Positions 35,780 to 43,760 of a stretch of 64,000 nt of DNA are shown here, in pieces. The translations under genes and the position numbers were made by a program. This DNA comes from JACVRN01 sp036403815 (lineage in GTDB: Bacteria > Acidobacteriota > Blastocatellia > Pyrinomonadales > Pyrinomonadaceae), in contig DASWQH010000013.1 of NCBI GenBank assembly GCA_036403815.1, positions 48,742 through 112,741 of the forward strand, given 5' to 3'. Within the stretch, counting starts at the first letter, position 1. Every line of letters begins with the position of its first letter. The notes beneath the pieces are model-generated. The model saw nothing but the letters and a program-made list of their open reading frames with translations, was not told the DNA's origin and searched no databases.

Positions 35780-36201
35780 ACTTCTTTTACTGCCCATGCA
35801 TGGCACGCGTGAAAGCAGGCATGTTCCGCTTCCTCCAACGGCAGCCAGTCCAGCTCATGCTCGCCCGCGCCGTCCGTTGCCTCATCCGTGAATTCGCCTG
35901 TGAAGAAGATTGCCTGCATCCTGTAATGCCGGTCGTCCGTGGAAGAGTAGAAGTATTGAATGGCCTCGCCGATAGGGCGAATCAGCCGCACGCTTCGCGC
36001 CAGTTCCTCGCGAACCTCACGGGTGATTGTATCTTCCGGCGATTCGCCCTTGTCGGCTCCGCCACCCGGCAGAAAATGGCTGTGCTTCCCCCTGACCAAA
36101 GCAACCTTGCCATCGTCGTTGTAGATTACCACGTAGGCTGCACGCCTCTCTGTGTAATCAACAAACGACTTTTGGGAACCGAACGTGTGCGTCTCTACCA
36201 T
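35761..36201 (-). CDS. NUDIX hydrolase
   Basis: A 146-residue NUDIX protein with the box GGGADKGESPEDTITREVRE followed by EL, complete for metal binding. Aromatic segments QYFYSSTDDRHYRMQAIFF follow. It probably hydrolyses a nucleotide derivative. The last residues MSAEY and the TGA come from a family K heptad repeat, so the native C-terminus was slightly different. It begins 9 bp after the nucleotidyltransferase gene, suggesting co-transcription with that gene and the upstream cyclase. Confidence 0.9.
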   Translation of the reverse strand: MVETHTFGSQKSFVDYTERRAAYVVIYNDDGKVALVRGKHSHFLPGGGADKGESPEDTITREVREELARSVRLIRPIGEAIQYFYSSTDDRHYRMQAIFFTGEFTDEATDGAGEHELDWLPLEEAEHACFHACHAWAVKEVMSAEY

Positions 36202-36210
36202 GATTGCTTT

Positions 36211-36771
36211 CTACAGCTTCACTTCGGCTGCCGCTTCTTTCAGGAGGCGATTGAAATCTTCAACACTTCCTGCGCCCTTATCAAGCACTGCCCTGTAAAT
36301 CATGTCGCTGGTCACGGTATCGCGGTACTCTGGCCGCCGCCAGTATGCTTCTTTGATGGTGAGTATGATGGAACGGGTCTCTGCCGTCAGCCTTTCAATC
36401 ATCTCTTTCACATAAAGCGCGTGCTGCTCGTAGCCCGCCGAATCCAGAAACCACACATCCAGCTTCCATGCCCCCTTTCGCTCATCCCCTAACTTGATGC
36501 CCCAGTAAAGTCCATTCGGCTCGTCCCCTACATTATTAGTAAAGCGGGACTTCTTCGCCGCTAGACGTTCGGTCAATTCATAGCCGACCTCAAACGCTCG
36601 CTTCAGGTCATGCTGAGGGTCAAGGACATATATATCCAGATCGCGCCAGCACATCAGGTCATAGCCGTAGCTGCCGCCTATAAACCACTCCGTATAACCG
36701 GCAAGCAGTTCCGGTAGGCGGCATTCATGAATCAGCAAATCTGCCGCTCTCTTTAATTCCGCGTTGTCCAT
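36211..36771 (-). CDS. Nucleotidyltransferase-fold protein
   Basis: A 186-residue protein of the polymerase-beta-like nucleotidyltransferase superfamily. The signature is Gly33-Ser34 in FIGGSYGYDLMCWRDLDIYV with Asp44 and Asp46, and a third acidic residue, Asp105, in WKLDVWFLD. All three metal ligands appear intact, so catalysis is plausible. The substrate could be a small molecule, tRNA or protein. The ATG at 36771 is preferred over a longer frame that would overlap the cyclase gene by 31 bp. It is sandwiched between a nucleotide cyclase and a NUDIX hydrolase on the same strand with gaps of 17 and 9 bp. Confidence 0.75.
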   Translation of the reverse strand: MDNAELKRAADLLIHECRLPELLAGYTEWFIGGSYGYDLMCWRDLDIYVLDPQHDLKRAFEVGYELTERLAAKKSRFTNNVGDEPNGLYWGIKLGDERKGAWKLDVWFLDSAGYEQHALYVKEMIERLTAETRSIILTIKEAYWRRPEYRDTVTSDMIYRAVLDKGAGSVEDFNRLLKEAAAEVKL

Positions 36772-36788
36772 TCGATAAAAGAGTAGTT

Positions 36789-38015
36789 CTAGTCCTTGCC
36801 GACCAGGCTGAGCTTCCATGCTCGTATGCGCCCGATGTTACGTGCTTCGACCGGCTCCATCTCATGGAAGCCGTCTTGCGATTCCTCGTTGAATTTTTGA
36901 AAGAGAGAGTTGCTGACGACGATTTCATCCGGTTTGGCGTTGGAGCTGAGACGCGAGGCCGTGTTAATAGAGTCTGCGATGGCTCCCATGTGCGCGCGAC
37001 TGAAGGGGCGCAGAGATAGAATGTGCAGATCGCCTATCGCCATGCCTATGTGGCATCCGCCTGCGATTTGCAGGTGGTCTATCTGTCGCTGCCATTCATT
37101 CGAGACGGAATTGCCTATGTCTATCAGAGCCTTCGCGCAATCGAGCGCGGCCTGAATGTAATTCTCTCTGCGGTCTGGGACGCCGAAGAGCGCGAGCACG
37201 CCGTCTCCCAGGAATTGATAGAGCATACCTCCCGAATTGGTCACCTGATAGCGTGCTTTCGAGTAGAAGGACGTGAGCACGTGGCGCACAACTTCATCAT
37301 CGCGCGTGTCGCGCACGTAGCTGGAAAAGCAACTGAGGTCTGCGAAAATCGTGACGACGCCTTTATATAAACCCGGCGGTAGAATCATGCGCGGCGTGTC
37401 GTGCGCGTCGCGCAGGCTACGCAGTAACCAGAAGCCGAAATGCCAGAGCAGCGCCGATTGCAGTGAATCGTTGGTGAAGGATTCGCCAAACGCGTGCATG
37501 CCCTTGGCTCTGTCAATCGCATCGCGAATGCCCGTCAGATTCTCTTCCGCCAGAGAATCTATGCGCAGGTCGAACTGTTGCGAGATTAAGGAAAGCAATT
37601 TTTCTTCAGTCCAGATTTCCAATGCCAGCTCAGGATAGAGCCGCTTTTTTATCTCTGCTTCCGTCTCAGGCCAGTTCTCACAGCACCCGGAGTCAATAAT
37701 GAGCACCAGCTTCGAAGCGCCGCTGTTGGCTTCCGTACGCGTGCCGTATTTGCGCTCCAGATGTCTGATTACCTTGTCGGGCGGATACCCGTACTTGATC
37801 TCTACAAAATAAGGCTGTGCGCCGGGGACTTTGACCTGTATGTCCGCGAAAGCGCCAGGCCGCCCAAGATAAACTTCCTGATTGATATGCACGTCTTCAG
37901 GGCGCACGCCGCTCTCTGTGACATGCTGGAAGCGACACAGGTCGCAGCAGATTTCCTCCAGGAATAAACGCAGCTCCTTCAGATAGCCGTCCCGTTCAGG
38001 CGTGGCTTCTCTCAT
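36789..38015 (-). CDS. Class III nucleotide cyclase with PD-(D/E)XK-like N-terminal domain
   Basis: A 408-residue soluble protein. The C-terminal half (about 215-400) is a class III cyclase homology domain. Metal ligands are Asp226 (VTIFADLSCFSSY) and Asp271 (FLGDGVLALFG). Asp348, Asn351 and Arg355 (ADSINTASRL) match the purine-contact and transition-state positions. The Lys usually found four residues before the second metal Asp is Gln267. The N-terminal part (about 1-140) has Asp58 (AFADIQV) and Glu72-Ile-Lys74 (YFVEIKYG), resembling a restriction-endonuclease-like core. No membrane segment is visible. It could make cAMP or another cyclic nucleotide. The adjacent nucleotidyltransferase and NUDIX genes suggest a nucleotide-signalling unit; that is inference. 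Confidence 0.82.
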   Translation of the reverse strand: MREATPERDGYLKELRLFLEEICCDLCRFQHVTESGVRPEDVHINQEVYLGRPGAFADIQVKVPGAQPYFVEIKYGYPPDKVIRHLERKYGTRTEANSGASKLVLIIDSGCCENWPETEAEIKKRLYPELALEIWTEEKLLSLISQQFDLRIDSLAEENLTGIRDAIDRAKGMHAFGESFTNDSLQSALLWHFGFWLLRSLRDAHDTPRMILPPGLYKGVVTIFADLSCFSSYVRDTRDDEVVRHVLTSFYSKARYQVTNSGGMLYQFLGDGVLALFGVPDRRENYIQAALDCAKALIDIGNSVSNEWQRQIDHLQIAGGCHIGMAIGDLHILSLRPFSRAHMGAIADSINTASRLSSNAKPDEIVVSNSLFQKFNEESQDGFHEMEPVEARNIGRIRAWKLSLVGKD

Positions 38016-38183
38016 AAAGCGATGGCTCCCGTAAAGTAGCTATTTTGTAAAACGTTTTCATTCATATATGATGCGGCGCGCGAGACGGCACGGCACTTGA
38101 ACATGATTAGAGTTCGACCCGGAAAAGTAACATGATTATCGCCGAAGACCATAGCTTGCAGAAGACGCGGCGGAAGCGCACGG

Positions 38184-38257
38184 GTCAGTACCGCCTGCGG
38201 TAGCGGGCGGGTGACACTCTATGCAGAGACCCGCCCGCTACCGCAGGCGGTACTGAC
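38184..38257. repeat. Inverted-repeat element, family D (REPIN-like)
   Basis: A 74-nt GTCAGTACCGCCTGCGGTAG... inverted repeat in the divergent region between the cyclase gene and the serine hydrolase gene, ending 31 bp before the hydrolase start. Confidence 0.92.
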
Positions 38258-38288
38258 CTGCGTTCATCCTCTGACCAAAAACATCTGT

Positions 38289-39680
38289 ATGAATAAAAAA
38301 CTCGCTTCTCTAGTCTTAATCATCCTGTTCCTCTTGTTGCCGCTCTCTACGGCTTCGGCTCAGAATGAACCCGATGACGCTTATATACGTGGCATTCTTC
38401 AGGAGCGAGTTGAAAAGAGTAAGAGGAATGTAGGAATTGTCGTCGGCCTTATCAGTAACAAAGGAACCAGAATTATCAGCTACGGGAAGCCCGCTCTTAA
38501 CAGTAATGCTGAGCTTAACGGCGACACGATTTTTGAGATAGGCTCCGTCACCAAAGTCTTCACCTCAATCCTGCTGGCGGATATGGCGCTGCGTGGAGAA
38601 GTAAGTCTCAATGACCCGGCAGCCAAATATCTTCCCAAGTTGGTCAAAGTCCCGACGCGAAACGGCAAAGAGATAACGCTTCTGGATTTAGCCACACATA
38701 CTTCAGGGCTGCCCCGTCTTCCCGGCAACATGAAGCCGAAAGACCCCAACAATCCATACGCGGATTACACCGTAGAGCAGATGTACGAGTTCCTGTCAGG
38801 CTACCAGCTTACCAGAGACATAGGGGAGAAGTATGAGTACTCCAATTTCGGCGCGGGGCTTTTGGGTCATATCCTGTCACTGAGAGCTGGAACGGATTAC
38901 GAGACTTTAGTTATCAAGCGTATCTGCAAACCGCTTGGCATGGACAGCACGCGCGCAAAGCTTACGCCTCAGATGCAGGCTCGCCTTGCGACGGGGCACG
39001 ACGATGGCGGGCGGCCTGTCATGAACTGGGACTTGCCGACTCTGGCAGGAGCAGGTGCTTTAAGGTCTAGCACGAACGACATGCTCAAGTTTCTGGCCGC
39101 CAACATGGGCTTGAGTAAATCAAGCCTGCTGCCCGCGATGCAGAAATCCCATGCCATGCAGCGGAGCACAGACGTACCCGAAATAAGCATAGGGCTGGGA
39201 TGGCACATACTGAACAAGTTCGGGACTGAGATTGTGTGGCATAACGGCGGGACGGCGGGCTATCACTCTTTTATAGGGTTCGATAAGAAGAAGGGCTTAG
39301 GCGTCGTTGTGCTGTCGAATTCGGTAACTGACACGGATGACATCGGCCTGCATCTGCTTGACAGCAAATATCCGCTTGCTAAGTATGAGCCGCGCAGAGA
39401 GCGCAAGGCTATCAAAGTAGACCCGAAGATTCTGGAAGCATATGTAGGCCAGTACCAGCTTGCGCCGACGATTATCATCAACGTCACCAGAGAAGGCGAC
39501 AAGCTCTATGCACAGGCCGCCGACCAGCCGGGAATAGAGCTATTAGCTGAATCAGAGACGGAGTTCTTCACTACAGTAGTAGATGCGCAACTCACCTTCG
39601 TGAAAAATGAGAAGGGACAGGTCACAGGGCTTATATTGCATCGGGACGGGCAGAACATTCCGGCTAAGAAGATTAAGTAA
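38289..39680 (+). CDS. Beta-lactamase-family serine hydrolase (class C/DD-peptidase-like)
   Basis: A 463-residue exported penicillin-binding-protein-like hydrolase. The signal peptide is MNKKLASLVLIILFLLLPLS, cleaved near TASAQ. The catalytic SxxK is Ser86-Val-Thr-Lys89, the YxN motif is Tyr184-Ser-Asn186, and the third element is HNGGTAGYHSF, replacing KTG. A C-terminal lipocalin-like extension (from about 395, LEAYVGQYQL) is typical of this esterase/peptidase group. It may be an esterase, a D-peptidase or a beta-lactamase; context does not decide. The ATG at 38289 is used since the frame upstream lies in a family D repeat. Confidence 0.92.
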   Translation: MNKKLASLVLIILFLLLPLSTASAQNEPDDAYIRGILQERVEKSKRNVGIVVGLISNKGTRIISYGKPALNSNAELNGDTIFEIGSVTKVFTSILLADMALRGEVSLNDPAAKYLPKLVKVPTRNGKEITLLDLATHTSGLPRLPGNMKPKDPNNPYADYTVEQMYEFLSGYQLTRDIGEKYEYSNFGAGLLGHILSLRAGTDYETLVIKRICKPLGMDSTRAKLTPQMQARLATGHDDGGRPVMNWDLPTLAGAGALRSSTNDMLKFLAANMGLSKSSLLPAMQKSHAMQRSTDVPEISIGLGWHILNKFGTEIVWHNGGTAGYHSFIGFDKKKGLGVVVLSNSVTDTDDIGLHLLDSKYPLAKYEPRRERKAIKVDPKILEAYVGQYQLAPTIIINVTREGDKLYAQAADQPGIELLAESETEFFTTVVDAQLTFVKNEKGQVTGLILHRDGQNIPAKKIK

Positions 39681-39818
39681 TCAGCCAATCCCTCCCTGCT
39701 GAAGAAGTGTGCGCCTGACGATGCTGTGTGTGAATCACTCTCTCAGGCTGTGTCTTATCCCGTTGAATTATTGTTACCTGATCTTGCAAATAGACATGAA
39801 GAAGGAGGGGAATGTCTT

Positions 39819-40034
39819 ATGCAGGATCAAATATTGATCTGTCCCGGCGATTTAGTGCTGATCAATGATTATGCGGAAAAACGTTACTGGGAAAAGAGTC
39901 GCCTCCGTTGGGCAGAAGTCCTGGACGTTGAGCGCAAAAACGATCAAGCTAGCTTGAGAGTCGAAGGCATAGATATGCTCTTTGATGTACGTTTAATTCT
40001 GGATTGGACGCCGATTGAACGCGGTGCAAGGTAA
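39819..40034 (+). CDS. Small conserved-looking protein of unknown function
   Basis: A 71-residue protein, MQDQILICPGDLVLINDYAE at its start, preceded by a strong ribosome site GGAGGGG (39804-39810). It is rich in charged and aromatic residues and probably forms a small beta-barrel (GDLVLIND, RWAEVLDV, LFDVRLILDW). No family was recognised. It lies 138 bp after the serine hydrolase and before a ferritin-like gene. Confidence 0.65.
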   Translation: MQDQILICPGDLVLINDYAEKRYWEKSRLRWAEVLDVERKNDQASLRVEGIDMLFDVRLILDWTPIERGAR

Positions 40035-40177
40035 AGAACAGAGTTTCGTTCTGCGAAAACTTTCGTTCCGCTTTCGCATGATGCAAACCTTTACGGTCGG
40101 CTTTCTACATAAATACTGCTCTAAATCACACTGGCATGACGATTGAATTCAGTTGAGTCAGGGGTCAGCGAGGGCTT

Positions 40178-40666
40178 ATGAACTCAACTCGAAGAGAATT
40201 GATACGCATCCTTCAGGCAGCCTATTCGGGTGAGCTGGCTGCGGCCTACGCCTATCGTGGTCACTGGAAGTCTCTCAGCAATCTGGACGAGAAGGAGATG
40301 GTCTACATCATAGAGGATGAAGAGTGGGCGCACAGAAGACAGGTCAGGCAGATGCTCGATTCTTTAGGCTCTCGTCCGCAATGGTTGAGAGAGTGTGTCA
40401 TGTGGCTGATTGGCAGGGTGATTGGCCTCACCTGTCATTTGACCGGATGGTTCCTGCCGATGTACTTCGCCGGACGAGTTGAGAGCGGAAATGTACGCGA
40501 GTATGAGACCGCATCCTTACATGCCGGAAGCCTTGGGCTGACCGGCTTTGAAGACGAGCTACTGTTGATGGCAGCTACCGAAGGGAACCATGAGCTGTTC
40601 TTTATGAAGACGGTTTCAGGCCACAGGCTCAAGCCCTTTATGCGCGCTCTATTTCGCTGGGGATGA
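40178..40666 (+). CDS. Ferritin-like diiron protein with hydrophobic segment
   Basis: A 162-residue helical protein resembling ferritin-like/COQ7-type (demethoxyubiquinone hydroxylase-like) proteins. Candidate iron ligands are Glu19 (SGELAAAYAYRGH), Glu49-x-x-His52 (EDEEWAH), Glu110 and Glu135-x-x-His138 (TEGNHE). A hydrophobic stretch (about 74-98) could bind the membrane surface, as in COQ7. It may oxygenate a quinone or sense and detoxify peroxide; neither is established from sequence. Confidence 0.75.
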   Translation: MNSTRRELIRILQAAYSGELAAAYAYRGHWKSLSNLDEKEMVYIIEDEEWAHRRQVRQMLDSLGSRPQWLRECVMWLIGRVIGLTCHLTGWFLPMYFAGRVESGNVREYETASLHAGSLGLTGFEDELLLMAATEGNHELFFMKTVSGHRLKPFMRALFRWG

Positions 40667-40681
40667 TGAGAGCGGAAACGT

Positions 40682-41137
40682 CTATGAGTGGTCGTGTATC
40701 ATGCGCCAGCCCTCTTTGGTGCGTGTCCAGATGGTAGTAAACCAGCCGGTTCTATCAGGCTTGCCCCCGCCTGAAAGAACATACTGTCCCGTGACGAGCG
40801 CGTTATCCTTTCCGAGCATACGCACGTCTACGTGCTCGTAGCGCAAGCTCTGTAGCGGGCGTCCGGTCTTCCAGAACCCTCCGCGCATCGTCTGCTCTAT
40901 AACGCTCCTGCCACCGCGAGGGCCGTTCGGCCCCATCTCCGTAGCTGTGTCTGTATAGGCTGCAAGATACTGTTCAAGTTTGCCCTGATTCCATCCGGCA
41001 GAGGTGGAATCCAGAATCGCTCGAATCTGCGCCTCGTCTTTACGCTTATCGCTTATAGAGGAATAGCCGACGACTGCGTAAACCATGATTACCGAGAGCA
41101 GCGCCGCCGGTAGAAGAAGGCTGAATGATTTTCTCAT
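40682..41137 (-). CDS. Exported SnoaL/DUF4440-like (NTF2-fold) protein
   Basis: A 151-residue protein with a signal peptide or membrane anchor (SFSLLLPAALLSVIMVYAVV) and an NTF2-like cone fold: IRAILDSTSAGWNQGKLEQY, MRGGFWKTGRP and GWFTTIWTRTKEGWRMIHDH. This superfamily includes ketosteroid-isomerase-like and SgcJ-type proteins, but no catalytic residue assignment is possible. The ATG at 41137 is preferred to a TTG six bases upstream. It converges with the ferritin-like gene. Confidence 0.8.
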   Translation of the reverse strand: MRKSFSLLLPAALLSVIMVYAVVGYSSISDKRKDEAQIRAILDSTSAGWNQGKLEQYLAAYTDTATEMGPNGPRGGRSVIEQTMRGGFWKTGRPLQSLRYEHVDVRMLGKDNALVTGQYVLSGGGKPDRTGWFTTIWTRTKEGWRMIHDHS

Positions 41138-41165
41138 CTTCAAAAGAGTGTGGGATTCAAGATAA

Positions 41166-41203
41166 AAAGCGGCGAGACCTTGGAATCCGACCTCGCCCTT
41201 TTT
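41166..41203. terminator. Hairpin with flanking A/T tracts between minus-strand genes
   Basis: GGCGAG (41171-41176) and CTCGCC (41192-41197) enclose a partly self-complementary loop. T-rich runs (CCTTTTT after it, and AAAAAG before it, read as CTTTTT on the minus strand) allow termination in either direction. It is most likely the terminator of the KOW-like gene at 41235-41456. Confidence 0.7.
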
Positions 41204-41234
41204 CGCGTCATTATGAGAAACGCACCTGATGGCG

Positions 41235-41456
41235 TCAAGCTGCCTGCCGCCTGTGGAAGCCCCGTACTCGCTCCAGATTTTCGGGACTGAATCCGTCCAC
41301 TCTTCCGCCGCCCAGCTTTACCCAGACAAGTATGCAGAGACCCGGCCTGGATTGCATGGTCATAGTATCTATGACTTCTCCTGTATGACCCATGAATGCT
41401 CCGTGCTTGATGCGTACGCTGTTGCCGCTTTTGAAAAACGAATGTTCGTCGTTCAT
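41235..41456 (-). CDS. Small KOW-motif protein
   Basis: A 73-residue protein with a KOW-like segment, NSVRIKHGAFMGHTGEVIDT, similar to the C-terminal SH3-like domain of NusG and to ribosomal L24/L26 motifs. AAGGAG lies nine bases before the ATG on the minus strand, and a hairpin terminator follows the stop. It may bind RNA or ribosomal proteins; no N-terminal NusG domain is present. Confidence 0.7.
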   Translation of the reverse strand: MNDEHSFFKSGNSVRIKHGAFMGHTGEVIDTMTMQSRPGLCILVWVKLGGGRVDGFSPENLERVRGFHRRQAA

Positions 41457-42002
41457 GACGCTGTTCTCCTTGGGGAGAGAATGACGAGCTAAATTGAACG
41501 AGCTTTTCTCTTGTGGCGAGGAATACGTGCTAACGAATGACTATGAACTGCTTTGTCTGAAGATAACCTGGAACAAAGCGAACATACATTTAGTCCGAAC
41601 GGGTAGTGCAGCAATCCGGTGACGATTTGATTGCATTTAAATTGTGTACCATTGCGTACAGAAACTTGTACCCGGTCGGCTTAATGGTCAAAGCAAAAGC
41701 GACGAGCCTTTAGAAGCAGATTGAAAAGTCCCGTCAGGGACGATTGATAATAGCCCAGTGCTTCAGCACTGGGAATTAGTTGCGAATAAGAAAGCAAAGT
41801 CCCGTAGGGACGACTGAACGGAAATATTCAGTCGTCCCTACGGGACTCTATTTTTATTTCCTACATTTTGACCCAGCCATAAATGGCTGGGCTATTATCA
41901 ACTGTCCCTACGGGACAACTGGCGAATCTGATTGTTCAAACTGCTTCTTAGAAAGACTCCGCCGCTCCTGCTTTATATCTGAGCGCGTAAGTTGTCTGCG
42001 GA
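41457..42002. other. Intergenic region with one compound repeat, no gene recognised
   Basis: 546 bp between the small KOW protein and the secreted protein at 42003. The centre (41727-41917) is a compound inverted repeat. The open frame at 41780-42091 only translates that repeat and the 3' end of the next gene in antisense. The rest shows no motif. Confidence 0.6.
41727..41917. repeat. Compound hairpin element related to family I (AGTCCC type)
   Basis: Units AGTCCCGTCAGGGACG, TAGCCCAGTGCTTCAGCACTG and AGTCCCGTAGGGACGACTGA are followed by their inverted counterparts ending in TGTCCCTACGGGACA. The architecture matches family I (flank hairpin, second hairpin, central inverted pair) with a different base sequence. 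Confidence 0.85.
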
Positions 42003-42578
42003 TTACTTGGGCGCGGGCTTCTGTGCGGGCTTTTTATCTTCGATGCGTAGACTGCTGCGAACAGCGTCCCATGCGGGGGTTGCCTGTTTGAGCGCCGTAT
42101 CCGGGCCGAACAAGGTCAGGACGATCACGCGGTTGCCGACCATTGCCCAGTAGATAGCCGCTTCTCCCGGCACGCCGTCGAGCACGGCCTTGATGCGAAT
42201 GCCTTCGGCCTTCGCTCCGGCAATCTCTATCGTGGCAGGCTCGCGTGTAGGCTTCGCTCCCATCTGCACGAAGCTGTTGGAGGTTGCTTCTATATACGGG
42301 TCAATGAACTTGGTTTTAGCCTGCGCCATCTTTTCGGGCGTGTCCACTTTTCCTCTGTGAGCAAATAATCTGATCTGCGCGTCCAGGTCTGCGCGCCCCA
42401 GCGTCAGTTGCTGCGCGTCGCTGTTGCTTTGATCCTCTACCGTCCAGTTGTTCGGGTAATCGAACGCCAGCCCGTCTTTGTCGAAACGTTTAGCGTTGCC
42501 CGGCGTTTGCGCGAACGCCGTCAGGCCGAGAAAGAGGATGAGGGCAAAAAGTTTGACGCTGCCGCATGCATATTTCAT
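42003..42578 (-). CDS. Exported protein of unknown function (PsbP/DcrB-like fold possible)
   Basis: A 191-residue protein with a signal peptide (SVKLFALILFLGLTAFAQ). The segment GLAFDYPNNWTVEDQ, then LTLGRADLDAQIRLF, and later IYWAMVGNRVIVLTLFG followed by AWDAVRSSLRI, resemble PsbP/DcrB-like (DUF1795) proteins. The C-terminus is Lys/Pro-rich (KKPAQKPAPK). It is preceded by a repeat-rich gap and stands alone. No function is assigned. Confidence 0.75.
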   Translation of the reverse strand: MKYACGSVKLFALILFLGLTAFAQTPGNAKRFDKDGLAFDYPNNWTVEDQSNSDAQQLTLGRADLDAQIRLFAHRGKVDTPEKMAQAKTKFIDPYIEATSNSFVQMGAKPTREPATIEIAGAKAEGIRIKAVLDGVPGEAAIYWAMVGNRVIVLTLFGPDTALKQATPAWDAVRSSLRIEDKKPAQKPAPK

Positions 42579-42841
42579 TTGATTCTCCTGTCTGGCTTCT
42601 TCTACGGACGCCGGTCTGTTCCGGCTCTTAAGCTTACACGCTCAAGCTTCAGCACTTCGGCAGTAATCTTGCTATCATAAGTTTAGTTCGTCAACTGTAC
42701 GTCCCCGCAAAGGGGCGTCAGCGTTCACAGGATTTCCCGCGCTTGGCTAATTGCTCTGACTATGATTCTATGTTTGTGAAAAGAGCATGAGCTATCTGCC
42801 TTGCAAGCGCTTTCAGGATTGACGCGAGGGAAGCTTCAAAG

Positions 42842-43453
42842 ATGACCGAGAAATTGAGCGGAAAACTTATAGTAGGCATCACGGGCGCGACCGGCACTAT
42901 CTTCGGCGTGCGTCTCTTGCAGATATTAGAAGGCACAGGCATTGAAACTCACTTAGTGATGAGCAAGTGGGCTGCTCGCACGCTCATACATGAAACGCCC
43001 TATACGGCTGAAGAAGTGCAGCAGATGGCAGCCTGTTATTACCAGAGCACCGATCAGGGGGCGACTATTTCAAGCGGCTCTTTTTTAACCAGGGGCATGA
43101 TAATCGCGCCCTGTAGCGTGAGGACGCTGGCGGCAATCGCGTGCGGGATGGGCGACAATCTGATTCATCGTGCGGCGGATGTAATCTTGAAAGAGCGCCG
43201 CAAGCTGGTGCTGATGGTGCGCGAAGCTCCCTTGAATGACATACATCTTGAGAACATGCTGAAGCTCTCAAGGATGGGAGCGGTGATTAGCCCGCCCGTG
43301 CCCGCTTTCTACAACCAGCCGCGCTCCCTTGATGACATAGTGAATCACACGGTGCAGCGAGCGCTGGATCAGTTTGAGATTCACATAGATGTCGTCAGCC
43401 GTTGGGACGGCGTGATGAGTAGAGGCGGAAAGGTCTCGAAAGTAAGCGAGTGA
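42842..43453 (+). CDS. ubiX: UbiX-family flavin prenyltransferase
   Basis: A 203-residue UbiX/Pad1 protein that joins a dimethylallyl group to FMN to make prenylated FMN, the cofactor of UbiD decarboxylases. Conserved segments are GITGATGTIFGVRLL, MIIAPCSVRTLAAIACGMG, NLIHRAADVILKERRKLVLM and PPVPAFYNQPRS. Length and motifs are normal. No ubiD gene is adjacent, so the partner must be elsewhere. It could serve quinone biosynthesis or aromatic acid decarboxylation. Confidence 0.93.
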   Translation: MTEKLSGKLIVGITGATGTIFGVRLLQILEGTGIETHLVMSKWAARTLIHETPYTAEEVQQMAACYYQSTDQGATISSGSFLTRGMIIAPCSVRTLAAIACGMGDNLIHRAADVILKERRKLVLMVREAPLNDIHLENMLKLSRMGAVISPPVPAFYNQPRSLDDIVNHTVQRALDQFEIHIDVVSRWDGVMSRGGKVSKVSE

Positions 43454-43760
43454 TGTAGAGAATATTTTTAAGCCGGTATGATATAACAGCAAAGATTTTT
43501 TAATCCCTCAGTTGAGCGAAGAAAAGCTTGAGAACGCCTGAGATTTAAGGCAAATGAGTAAACAGGATGTCACGACCTCCTGCCATATAATGCCCTTTTG
43601 GTTTCCTTCCTCGCAATGTTCACTCATGAGCGAAACGCAGACCTCCGCTACATTCCCAATCTCCAAACCCTGCGCACTGGGTAGACCAGCACGGAAACTA
43701 TCTATTCAAGTATGCGATGTTCCGTTTGCGGGATAAAACTAAAGCTTCGGAGAAACTTTT
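43454..43760. other. Intergenic region, nothing recognised
   Basis: 307 bp between ubiX and the flavin reductase. A 60-codon open frame at 43554-43736 has no ribosome site or recognisable motif. No repeat of the listed families is present. Confidence 0.5.

Noticed and set aside
38211..38288. N-terminal extension of the serine hydrolase
   Set aside because: It is encoded by a family D repeat and would bury the signal peptide that starts at 38289.
41780..42091. 103-codon plus-strand ORF
   Set aside because: It translates the compound repeat at 41727-41917 and the antisense 3' end of the secreted-protein gene at 42003-42578; it has no ribosome site and no motif.
43554..43736. 60-codon ORF after ubiX
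   Set aside because: No ribosome site or similarity was recognised.
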